A DNA stretch of 64,000 nucleotides from Circinella minor (taxonomy: Eukaryota; Mucoromycota; Mucoromycetes; Mucorales; Lichtheimiaceae): the NCBI GenBank assembly GCA_016758965.1, contig JAEPRB010000064.1, positions 114,819 to 178,818 of the forward strand. Direction: 5' to 3'. The first letter of the stretch is position 1. Each line of letters starts with the position of its first letter. This document shows, piece after piece, positions 13,370 through 26,263 of this stretch. The notes beneath the pieces were generated by a model. That model did not search any database. It saw only the letters and a program-made list of their open reading frames with translations, and was not told where the DNA came from. The position numbers were made by a program, and so were the translations under genes.

Positions 13370-14482
13370 TTATACATTATGCTTTGATTGGATATATTCA
13401 AAGATATCTCCAGATGGGTCTTCTGGTGATGAATCACGCCAATAATAAGCAAAAATACCATCAACCCATTTCCAATTGACCTTTTCACCTCGAGCAAATG
13501 GACTCTGTAAACTATTAGACTGTTTACATCGTGATGGTGCCGTATAACACCATGGTACAACCATCCATGGTTTTAAACCATTCCGTAATACTCTTTGGTA
13601 AATACGATAATACAATTTGGATAATTCCACTTTTTTCTTTGCCTTTTGCATCGTTCTAGCCTCAGCCATCATTTCACAAATATAGGGAGAATCTTTTCGG
13701 AAATGTAACATACCCGTTTGAACAAAGGGATTTCCTTCCACACTTGTAAAACAATCACCTTGTGCAATCCAATCCAATTCCATCAATGGCGTCAATTCTC
13801 GTACAAAAAGTGTCGACGGTTCAAACCAAACACCTCCATATTCACCCAGTGCAACCAATGGTAATAATTCCAAATCATCTTTATTAGTAATATCAACCAC
13901 TTGTACGGTTAGCCGAGGATCATTTTCAACTTGTTGCCAATAAGAAGATGACAATAAAGATTCTTGGTTGCTGTCTTGCCATACCATAAGTCGAGTCATT
14001 GTATCATTTTGAGTTGCCAAAAAAGACTTTACAGTTGCAAGTTGAGTAGGACCGAATTTTTTGCTGTCAAAATGGGTATGAAAAACAATGTCATTGTCTA
14101 AAAGAGCCACTTTGGAGGAAGGTCGGATTGTCGAGGCAAAACCAAAACAAGTATCGTCTTGAAGACGGTGGCCGGGTATAAAATTGTAATGATGAAGGTA
14201 TTGACCATTTTGATAGTCATCGGAAAGATTTTTAAAACAAGAGCCATCATAGGCTAATGGTTCGTTAATAACGGGTTCTTCCTGGGTAAGCCAATCTCGA
14301 ATATAAATGCGCATATGAGTGTCAACCCGAAAAACCACAAAGAAAGCGATTGCAATAGGAATTACAATACATGCTGCCAATTTAATAAGGTTGAATATAA
14401 AAATATGTGGTTTTCGTCTTGCTCGAGCTGTGAATTGATTGAGACTTGTGTAGACTGCTGATGTTGACCAAGGCCAACGCAT
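13370..14482 (-). CDS. Type II membrane glycosyltransferase-like protein (GT32/DXD fold, DXD lost)
   Basis: Single-exon gene of 370 aa. A short basic cytosolic N terminus (ARARRK) precedes one membrane helix at about residues 27-52, the layout of Golgi type II glycosyltransferases. The catalytic region has the look of the GT32 / Gly_transf_sug family: a VALLDNDIVFHTHFDSK segment, a MVWQDSN segment, and the GEYGGVWFEPSTLFV segment at 213-227. In active members this last segment normally reads GGxYxDxD. Here the DXD aspartates are replaced by Glu-Pro-Ser (221-223), so metal and nucleotide-sugar binding may be lost or altered. The family call rests on fold-like motifs only. It may be an inactive paralogue or a partner subunit. 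It lies on the same strand as the UGP1 gene, 473 bases downstream of it. Confidence 0.7.
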   Translation of the reverse strand: MRWPWSTSAVYTSLNQFTARARRKPHIFIFNLIKLAACIVIPIAIAFFVVFRVDTHMRIYIRDWLTQEEPVINEPLAYDGSCFKNLSDDYQNGQYLHHYNFIPGHRLQDDTCFGFASTIRPSSKVALLDNDIVFHTHFDSKKFGPTQLATVKSFLATQNDTMTRLMVWQDSNQESLLSSSYWQQVENDPRLTVQVVDITNKDDLELLPLVALGEYGGVWFEPSTLFVRELTPLMELDWIAQGDCFTSVEGNPFVQTGMLHFRKDSPYICEMMAEARTMQKAKKKVELSKLYYRIYQRVLRNGLKPWMVVPWCYTAPSRCKQSNSLQSPFARGEKVNWKWVDGIFAYYWRDSSPEDPSGDIFEYIQSKHNV

Positions 14483-14919
14483 CGTAAATTTTTATAGAGA
14501 AAAAAGGGATAATAAAATAACTAAATAAGAAGGAGAGAGAGAAAGAAAACAAAGAAAGAGAGGGAGAGTTAAAAAATAAAAAAGTGATAAATATAGTATA
14601 GAGTAAAAGAAGTGATCTACTCTTTTTTTTTCTGTCTCCACAAACAACACTAAGCTCAAAAAGGAGTCTGAGAGCAATTTGAAAACACAAGGCCGAATAC
14701 CCGAAATTATGCTCAGGTGTTATGCTTCTGAAAATGTTTAAAAACTAAATTGTAATATATTTTCTGTTTGTTGTGCTATGGAACATGGTGATGTGAGATA
14801 GAAGAATACGAGATATATATGTATGTGCTTGTGCTTGTATTTAATAATGTTTGTTGTTGTTGTTTTGATGTGGGTTTGGGGAGGTGTGGTTTTTCTGGGG
14901 GAGGTGTTTAATTTGGTAA

Positions 14920-14946
14920 ATGGGGATATATATATATATATATATG
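14920..14946. repeat. (TA)n microsatellite
   Basis: A run of TA dinucleotides lies directly downstream of the UGP1 stop codon on the minus strand, preceded by a G/T-rich patch at about 14845-14920. A similar TA run follows DUS4 at about 36740. Confidence 0.8.
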
Positions 14947-14955
14947 TAGAATGAT

Positions 14956-17019
<2,064 letters not shown>

Positions 17020-20000
17020 TTCGAGATTTGAAAAAAAAAATAGAGAATAAATGAATTCAAGATGAAGAAAGAAAAAGAAAAAAAAAAAAAAAGGTTCGCT
17101 TTTTCTTTCCCCTTTGGCTTTTTTTGACCTTTATTGGGCATAGGCCGCGATCAAAAAGTCCGCTCCGGTAGGGTGGATTTTACCAGCAGTGAAAAACACC
17201 ACACCCTTCCCTCCCCCCCCCCAAAAAAAAAGACATGGTTATGGCTACTATCGCATAAATTTTTGCGGGTTAATTGAATACTTTAAATTCGTTATAGTTC
17301 TACTTTTTTGAGTTCTGTATTTCTCTTTTAGATAATTCTGTAATTCATTATTATGATTGTTATTATTATTATTATTATCATGAGATAATATTATAATGAA
17401 CCTGTTTATTGTTCTCATGATTTTATAATATATAATCCTAATCAGTTATAAAAGTATACAAAAACTTGTTCGAACCTTTTTTTTCCCTTTGTTCCTTATC
17501 GATCCGGTGAAAGAATACAATCCAACCCCCAATTGACCAAAGAGTTTTGATCCGTGATCAATCTCTGCGCTATTGATTGGTCATGAGATAACCCAAAATA
17601 AAAATTTATGGTGTTTGTTTTTATTTCTGGGCCTTTCTCGATACATCAATCGAAGTTTTCTTTTATTAATTTCGCCCCATCACACTTACGCACGTACTCG
17701 TTGTTATGATGCTTTTTTTGGGATTTGAAGAAGCAGCAAATATGGCTCCGATTAAATTTCCCCGTTCGTAGATCTTTTGTTATCAAACAGAAAAATAACT
17801 TATTTTTTATGGGAAAACTTGGGGACTAATTCTGTTTTGGACATTGACCCCAACCGGATTTGGTTAACATATTATTATTCTTTGTTCTTTAATTTATAGT
17901 TCACAATATAATAAAAGAAAAAAGTAATTGATTGTTCTTTTTCTTTAAGAAAAAAAGGTGGTCAATAAAAAAATTATCATACATATCAGACGATAAAAAT
18001 ATTATTATAAAAATAGAGACTATAAATATAACACTTACCAAGTTATTTTTGCTTTTTTATTTTTGTCCCATTCTTCATGAAATTGGGGTTAAGTTGAATG
18101 ATGTTGGACAAAAATATATGCCGTCAAAACAAATAATCAACGATTATTCAATCTCAGTAGCTCAGCAAAAATGATATAAAATTACCTTTATTACACTTCT
18201 TGTAAAAATATAAACTGATTCCAAAATACTTTACAATAAGAAATATTATTATTATTTTTGTTGTTGTGTTGTTTTTACTAATATGATAAATAAACTGCTT
18301 ATTTTTAAAATAAAAGGAAAATTGTATAATAAAATGGTCATTAAAAAAATACCTGAGAAAAATATACAATTTTTTTTTGTTTCAATGTTGGGGAAATATC
18401 GTTGAGATCATTAATATATATACGAAATAAACCGTGTGAATGGAAATACTAAGATCCCTTCTCGGTATATATTCTACAAGTAATAATATATTTTGAATAT
18501 TTAACATATTTCATCACCCAAACATATTATTATTATTATTATTTCAAGTTCTTTTTTTTGGTCCAGATCATATAGGTTTGTTACTCAGAAAAGCAAGGAC
18601 CCTGTCAGGGGAATGACAGGGTTTCTACACCGCATGCTGTACTTATATACGACAAGGTCCGCACACGTGTTGTAAACACATATATTACAGAGTTGCTATT
18701 TTTTCGATAACATGTTCGTTATATGACTAAACGCGTTTTTTTTAAAAAATGGATGATGTCAAAATAGCTTTGTGATTAATTTTTTTCAAAAGAATGGGAA
18801 GAATCATGTTAAGAGACACATTGTTTTTTTACTAGTCTACGTAATACATAAAAGTAAAAAAAAACAGAGTTATGTCGTTTTATTAAAACTAACTAATAAA
18901 TAAAATCGTGAATAGAAAAAAAAAAGTTTATAAAAGTTTTAATATATATAAAAGAGGGTGGATGGTATTTAAAACTTTCAAATGGGGTTTTAAAAATAGA
19001 ATTCAATTCTACTAAGTAGAAAAGAAATATATTATATACAGCAGTAGGTATTATATATACAACACGTTAGTATATAGCTTTTCTTTTTTTAGTTATATAA
19101 TAATATCTCTAGTGTGAGTGCTGAATGAAATTGTTTATTTATCAAAATGCCATCGGATGGACTTTTACGTAGTAGGCATTATTACAATCCAGTCTTTCAC
19201 AATAGTATAAATGAAAGTTTTATCTAAATAACCCACTTGACCATTTTGTTTTTTTTGGAAATACATATACTATCAGATTGCAAAAGGCAAGATAGAAAAC
19301 AAGAGAAAGGGAGGGAAAAGATTGAGTGGATAAATTGCACTTTCGCTTTCAACCTCGCTTTTCTCATTTATAATAGTTCACTTTGCATCACCAATTTTCA
19401 TTTCTAATTTTCCCCCATCAGTAGTCAACAATGATACTATATTTTTACTACATAGTTTGAATATATAGTTTATCCCTGCTCCAATAATAATTAAAAATAA
19501 AACTTCATTTTTTTCTTATTATTTGCTCAGTTAGCCTTTTACCTGGATAGAATATTAGGATATTGATTTTTCTAATTTTTCCATGTTGTATAACTGTCCA
19601 CGTTTGTTAATAAATACGTAGATACCATATGATAGCAGTTTTAATAATCCAAATTAATGCAGAAAATTAGTAACGTTTATTGGATGTCTCATGTACTGTG
19701 ATAATAGAGCCGCAGCAAGCTAAGAAAAAAATCTGTTGATAAAAAAGTCTTGTTGGTTTATTGTCTTTCAAGTAGCGTCGTTGTGCTTAGAACTTATCAC
19801 TACGTCTCTACGTATTATCTTTAATACGTAAAATTTTCACTCACCTATTTCATTAATTGTCATAGCTGCATCACCACGACTGGTGAATAATACACGTATC
19901 TAAATTGTTTTGATTTTATTTATGCTATTTAGGTCATATATGCCACGGCGATTTGTACATTCATTAAAACTCTTCACTCATAAAACGATGTATAATTTAC

Positions 20001-21034
20001 ATTATCAATATATATATATACTCATTCTATCTAGCCATAAATTTCCGTATCAATTATTATAATATACTGTCATAGCTGTGTTCCTATAGCTACACTATTC
20101 ATGGTGTTGATGCTACGTAATGAATTATTCAAAATTTTGAAATGAAATTTACGGTTGACAATGATTTTACCACGGCGTTTAATTCTTCTCATTGCTTTGC
20201 CAATTCTAAATATAATTATTATGATCTTTTCTTTATTGTTTCCTGTAGTCGTTGAAATTCGATGACAACAGTCGTGGAGTTCGTTTGATCCTTTTGTATA
20301 TAATACAAGTACTTGAAAAAACATCGAATACTATAATCAGGTACGTAACATACGTATATATTTTTAAAACAATCACTAAACAACGTATTTACAGTAATAC
20401 ATCTTATGTTTAATAGATTATGTAGTAGCTACTAACTATAATAAAGTGATACTTAATTCTAAAATATCGGTAAACGTTCACAAAAAGAAAATATTCACCA
20501 CATCCAAATATCATAGCTTTTATATAAAAAAAACCTGTTGGTCTACATACACGCAATATAATTTTTCCTGAACAAAGTGATCAGATTCCAGCTTTGCAGT
20601 GAGTCTACACCTAGTTGGTTAAAACTATATTATCTATTCACTCTTTTGATAATTTACGTAGAGACAAACTAACATTAGCTATGTTCCCTCTCATTCCATA
20701 ATCTTTTTTTCATACCGAATAATATGAAAAAACGTGATGAATATGAAGATAATTAAGAAATTACCACTATACAATTCTTTGAATACATACAAAAATCAAA
20801 GACATTATTCTTTATTTGATTTTCTTTTTTTAACTGAAGTCACTTGATAAATTTCATATAATGACAGTGTTCTTCTAATTTAAGATCCCATGCTGAGTCG
20901 TTGTGGCGAAAGCGGATGAGAAGGTTATTCTCGTGAAACCTTAATCCGACAATAGAAACATACGTACAAATATACATATTAACAAACTTGTACCTCTTTT
21001 TTTCATAGTTTGCTTTAATAAGTATAAATATATT
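17020..21034. other. 4 kb AT-rich intergenic region
   Basis: I see no coding region with support. The first few hundred bases contain the UGP1 promoter side, with a C9/A9 run near 17213 and inverted CCAAT/ATTGG-type pentamers around 17525-17580. A perfect 9-bp hairpin lies at 18599-18622. Many TACGTA palindromes occur between 18800 and 20965. The remainder is A/T-rich low-complexity sequence. Confidence 0.5.
18599..18622. repeat. 9-bp perfect hairpin (ACCCTGTCA / TGACAGGGT)
   Basis: Arms at 18599-18607 and 18614-18622 are perfect inverted copies around the 6-nt loop GGGGAA. It is a GC-rich island inside AT-rich non-coding sequence, far from any gene I can call. Function unknown. Confidence 0.8.
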
Positions 21035-21984
21035 ATGGGCGATCAATTTGAACAAGAACCGCCCAGTTATCAACATGCTTTACAAGCTGGCCTTAATGAA
21101 GAAACCATCGTTCATACATTGGGTCGTTATTCTGATGCCACTTGGGATTCATTTGAACGAGGTGAACAATTTATACAAGCATTCCGATCTCACATCAATG
21201 GACCTACTCCACCAGATTTATTAAAACAAGTACGTCAACATGGGCTTCAAAATGTTATACGACTTGATCAAATGAGTCATTCCAACACATTATTTAAACA
21301 TCCTTTGGTGACTCCAAACCAACCACCGTTTATTATTATCGGGGATCATACTGTTGAATTTTGGCCTAAATTACGTCGACGTGGTGATGTGGATTGGGAT
21401 ATTATGTTGCAATCAACTCATCCTTATCTTGCATCATACGATGATATTAATAACGTATTACCAGAATACCCATTACACTATTTTGAAATAACTATTGAAG
21501 AAGCAAGACCTGATATAGTTATGTCCATTGGATTATCAACAAAACCATATCCGTTATTTCGAATGCCGGGTTGGAATAAACACTCTATTGGATATCATAG
21601 GTATAAATAATTGTTGAAAATAATATATATCTATGGACTTTATAAATAGAGCACTAGCAATCAGATAATAAACTAACAAATGGTAACAATAATAGTGATG
21701 ATGGAAGAAAGTTTATTGACGATGCTACAGGAGGTCAAGATTATGGACCAAGCTGGGAACAAGGTGATACGATCGGTTGTGGTTACTCTCCCACGGAAGG
21801 CAATGTGTTCTTCACCAAAAATGGACAAATGTTAGGTCTTGCTTATAGTAGTATAACTCCACTTAATTATTACGCTAGTTTAGCTGTTGATGGTCCTGCC
21901 AAGATCAATGTTAATTTTGGTTCACAACCTTTTGTTTATAATATGTATGCTCCTCCTTCTTATCCTCCTCCATCATCCGTATAA
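21035..21984 (+). CDS. SPRY-domain protein with two PPxY motifs (possible Ear1/Ssh4-type ubiquitin-ligase adaptor)
   Basis: 284 aa from two exons (21035-21600 and 21696-21984). The intron ends with a textbook CTAAC branch site and gives the SPRY hallmark GYHSDDGRKF across the junction. That decided the acceptor: nearer AGs break the frame. The SPRY core covers about residues 150-265 (YFEITIEEA, IGLSTKPYP, GDTIGCGYSP, VFFTKNGQMLG). A PPSY motif stands near the N terminus (EQEPPSYQH) and another near the C terminus (MYAPPSYPP). Yeast Ssh4/Ear1 are SPRY proteins with PPxY motifs that recruit Rsp5 to membrane cargo, but they have a transmembrane helix that is absent here. A soluble Rsp5/Nedd4 adaptor is an inference. 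Confidence 0.8.
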
Positions 21985-22072
21985 TAGTAATAATAAAAAT
22001 AGTAATAAAAAGAAGAAGACGAAGAAGAGGGAAAAAAAAGAAGGAAATCATAAAATGTTATGTTTTTATTCA

Positions 22073-22684
22073 TTATTGTTGTTGCTGTTGAGCAATGGTG
22101 GTGGTATCTGGTTTGGAAGTCAAAGTTGGTTTGTTGGATTCATTTGTTACAGGAGTACCAGTAGCATCAGCAGTATCGGGAACAAGGGGACTTTCCTTGA
22201 CTGGGCTCGAGCTAGAGCTGGAGTTTGGATTCGAATGGGGGATAGTGTCTGGCGAAGGATGTTCTGACCCGATAGCTACTTCAGGTTCCTTACCCGCCTT
22301 TGACAGCGCATAGTCGCCAGAATCGAAGTACTTTCGCTCCTATGATAGTAATAATAATAGTAATAATAATAGTAATAGTAATGTTAATCGTTGTGTTTTT
22401 TTTGGTTAATAATGAAAATTCAATACATTAGAGCTTTAATCTCATTTTTATTATTTTATAATATATACAAACCTTTAATTTATGACCCAAAAGATCTTTT
22501 CGATCCGGGAGTTTACCATACATTCGAAACAACTTCTTTTCCTCTTCATTAAGTTGCTATGTAAAGTAAAAAAAAGACCCAGTCAGTTGTTGTAGTTACA
22601 TAAATCTAGTTGAATAGAAAATAAAAAAAGTTTCATATTATAGCTTACACTTATATCAATCTTGTTTGCCTTTGCAGGATGCAT
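22073..22684 (-). CDS. IGO1: Endosulfine / Igo1 family PP2A-B55 inhibitor
   Basis: Small protein of 128 aa from three exons (22684-22649, 22556-22473, 22339-22073). The family core is complete: LNEEEKKLFRMYGKLPDR, then KYFDSGDYALSKAG. Ser47 in FDSGDY is the site that Greatwall/Rim15 kinases phosphorylate in ENSA/ARPP19/Igo proteins. The phosphorylated form blocks PP2A-B55 and, in fungi, promotes quiescence entry and protects some mRNAs. The C-terminal half is Ser/Thr/Pro-rich, disordered, and ends in a run of glutamines. Splice donors are GTAAGC and GTTTGT; phases agree. The gene ends 88 bases from the end of the convergent SPRY gene. Confidence 0.93.
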
Positions 22685-25600
22685 AATTACGAATTGTTAT
22701 TTTTTTTTGAAGCTTTAGGTAAATAGGCTTTGGAGAAGAAGAGAAAAAAAAAAGGTGTCGTGACAAAAAGGCAAAAGCATTGAAACTGACTGGACTTGCT
22801 GGGAAACTGAACTCCGAAATAAAGAGTTTGCATCCGCGTGTGAAGTTGTTACAGTTTCAATCGGTTTGTGTGTGTACAGATAAATGATAAAACCCATGTA
22901 AAATAATAACCTATAACATCGTTGATAGGGTTTATTTTCTATTCTACAACAAATATCCATTTTGATAACAGGATAAAAGTACTAAAATATCTAATTTTCT
23001 TTCATACATCTTCGTGTAAAATATATTACGTCATAGCCATCCTGTCTTAGACGTGAACAAAATCAGCGATAATGATATGTGATTTTTTATGAATCATAAA
23101 TAAATCACATCAATCGACTAGACTTTAGCTATTAATATCACTAAATTCACTAAAATGCGCACATACAAGTGATTAAAGCCGGAAACTTTTTTAATTATTG
23201 GAGCTTTAATTCAGCCAAACAACATTTATTATGATTATGATCTCTTGAATATATACCTATGTACGTAGTATTAAAACCATCACCAATTCATTATACTATA
23301 TCATGCTAAGTATGTGCTGATGCAAGTAAATTAAATAACTGTTTTGCTAATTTTTTTAAGCAAAACATAAGTGAATGATGGAAAAAGAAAAAGGGTCTAG
23401 ATCAAGATTTTTAGTACGTGTCTTGAATTTCTGTCGATAAAATCTCTTATCCTATTTTTAAAAGAGCTCTTTTAAAAACGTTACTGACACTTCTATGTTA
23501 TTCATACCAATATGTGTAGTTAGATTGATATGTAAGTAAAATTAATTACGTATCGCCTGATAACAAAACCGTTCATCGCCATGTTTTAAATAATAAACAA
23601 TTCAATACATGTAATAACACCCTGTATGTACTTACCTTCAAATAAGTAAAAAACAGAACTTTTTCCACTCTACGTATATATAATAATAATAGTAGAACTT
23701 AGAACACTTTTTTTTCTTTCTTCCTCTTATAAACTACCGAAAAATGAGAATACTAATAGTAATGATTAATAGTAACCTGTGTTCTATAATCATGATGTAT
23801 CTGGAATCGGTGTAGAATCGAGAAAAACATTATGGCAGTACGTAAAAAAGAAGATTAATTATTTTATGCACTTGTTTCTTTCTTTTATTATATCAGTAAT
23901 ATAAAAAAACAAGGTGTCTAAAACTTTGGAACTAGTACAGCTCATAAAAATGAGACGAACAGCTAAAACTTCATGATACCAATCCAATTCTATACTAAGT
24001 TCTCATTAATTATAATTAAGAGTAATGTAGTAAATCCCACTAGATATAATGGCTACATAGTTGTGTAAACCCACTCAAAATAAAATTTCTTTATTTAATA
24101 TTCGTTAAATTAACCTACGTACCATCATATTATATATGCTATGTACGCAGGCATGTATCTTTTAAAAAAACTATATCGTTACTATCGCCTGTTTTGAATA
24201 GGGAAGATGCAACCCACTTTTCATTCAAACCTCTCAAGATATTGTGAAATATTATGTTAATAAAAGAATTGGTTTGTTCATAGTTCGCTACACATTTTTA
24301 TTTATTGGCATAAACTAATAGCGTTTGTTTTTGAATAGTTTTGACACTGTATTAAATTATTTGAGGGTTAATTTAACTGCTGAACATACCAACAGTGGAT
24401 TGAAACTTCGTATTACTATTATTTTGCTTCATTTTTATCTTCATATGTGAATTCATACGTATCTAGATTTGAAGTTGAATTTGTGTGGCACAATCCTGAG
24501 TAGCATGGATTATATCGTTCCTTCCGATAGGTTTATTTTCTTGACGAAGTAATTGCACTTTGGGTTTTTAATTTTATTACGTACAATATCAGCAACTGTT
24601 TTTTTCTATTCTTTTCATTGAAGTACCAACCTACTCATGATATTAAATATTATCTTTACAATGATCATTAGTATTATTATCATTATCATAGTGTAAAAAC
24701 ACTATTGAACTAGCATTATTATAATAATGTAAACCATAACGAATATAAACTCAAGACAATAATTACGGACCTTTTCTTTTTCCCATAACCATTATTACTG
24801 AATCATAAAGTACATCTGTAGACAAAATAACTTATGTACACAACCTTTCATTGTGTACGTACATATCACAAATATAAGGATCATTTTGCTGCCACAAATG
24901 TTTTTAAAAGAATAGTAGAATTAAATTAATGTTACTTGAAACGACAAAGCAACTCCGTTCCGGAATGTTAAAGCCAGTGGTGTATTATATCTCTTTATTT
25001 TTGGATCAAGCGAAAAGCTTATTCTTTTATGTGGGTGGTACAACCGAAAAGTTTTAGAGAACAGTATTGTCTCATCTCAACAATGTTTGCATGGGGTATG
25101 ATGATGTTTCTAGCTTGTTAGTGACTATTGTACTATACAGGTATATTGGATAGAAAAAAAAGAAGGAAGATAGTGTACAGACCTGTTCTCTTGTTCTTTT
25201 CCTTATCGATTTTGATTACAATATTGATACTACCATTGTTTAGTTTATAAATTGAATGAATTGAGAATTTTTATCATAAAAAAAATTATTGAGAAGGGCC
25301 ACAATTTTGATAAAACAAGTAAAAAAAAAATTTTTTTTTGAAAAAATTTCATGCGTGTTTTGGGGAAAAAAATTCACAAAAGTTACCAAATCAAGGAAGT
25401 ATGAAATGTCAGCTAAACCATTGAATTCATTTGCTAAGTCGTACAAAAAAAAAGAGACGGGACTTATTGATTTATCCAATAAACGCGAAATCTAGCCCTC
25501 CTCCCACTCTATCTCTTGAGTATTTTATTATAGTTATCATATATATATACTTTTTTTAATACGTAAGATTAATTATGCTCAAGGCAATAATATTGTATAA

Positions 25601-26263
25601 TTTAACATAATAGTATGTATTATGATTGATGTATATCGAATAATAATTTTATTATTTGTTGTTGACGAAGCATTTTAAATCATCTACCGAAGAAAATTAA
25701 GTATTCGTTGGCAATAATTACCAAAACTGGAGGTGACATTTAATGCTGAGACAAAAAATAAAAAAATAAAAATAAAAAGGAGCAAGCCGTATACTATATT
25801 ATCTATACTCGTATCTTTTTTATAGTGATATCAATTACAATTAGTAGTGTTATCAATGCTTACGAATTTATAATTGTTCCGCATATATGCTTCATTAAAC
25901 TGTACATCATTCACTGGTCGTTTTGAAGCACAATATAGATTACCCTTAATATCTGCTTATAGGTTTTTCCTTCTTTTCTTTGTCCCTTCGACCGTCGGCC
26001 AACAAAGCTAGTCAGCAACGAATAATAATATCCAATAAAGGAAGTAAAAAAAAAAGGAGGAACCAATGGCGATCAGATCGACGGCCTTTTACTATTATTT
26101 TTTTCATGGAAAGGCGTATAAAAAGAAACTTCGAAAATGCTGTTACTATGAAAACGGAGCCATCGCTAAGTTTTTGCCTGCTTACGTATTACTAACATTT
26201 TCATATACATATACCCTATTAGCATTCATGGTAACGAGAACTTCAATTATTCAAGCAAACACA
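22685..26263. other. 3.6 kb AT-rich intergenic region
   Basis: No coding region is supported. It contains a 24-bp perfect palindrome (23455-23478) and about ten TACGTA sites between 23260 and 25565. The small frames at 25240-25495 on both strands are A/T homopolymer artefacts. The last 250 bases are the upstream region of the transporter. The frame from 26066 is continuous with the transporter start but encodes an unlikely Tyr/Lys-rich stretch, so I treat it as 5' leader. Confidence 0.5.
23455..23478. repeat. 24-bp perfect palindrome centred on GAGCTC
   Basis: TTTTTAAAA, then GAGCTC, then TTTTAAAAA: every position pairs with its complement and there is no loop. It stands alone in non-coding sequence. 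Confidence 0.85.

Noticed and set aside
21601..21680. Nearer acceptor sites for the SPRY intron
   Set aside because: Each gives a stop or wrong frame; only the AG at 21694-21695, after a CTAAC branch site, restores the SPRY motif.
26066..26263. N-terminal extension of the transporter from an ATG at 26066
   Set aside because: In frame, but encodes a Tyr/Lys/Phe-rich stretch untypical of MCT N termini, whereas the start at 26264 gives a normal Ser/Thr-rich leader.
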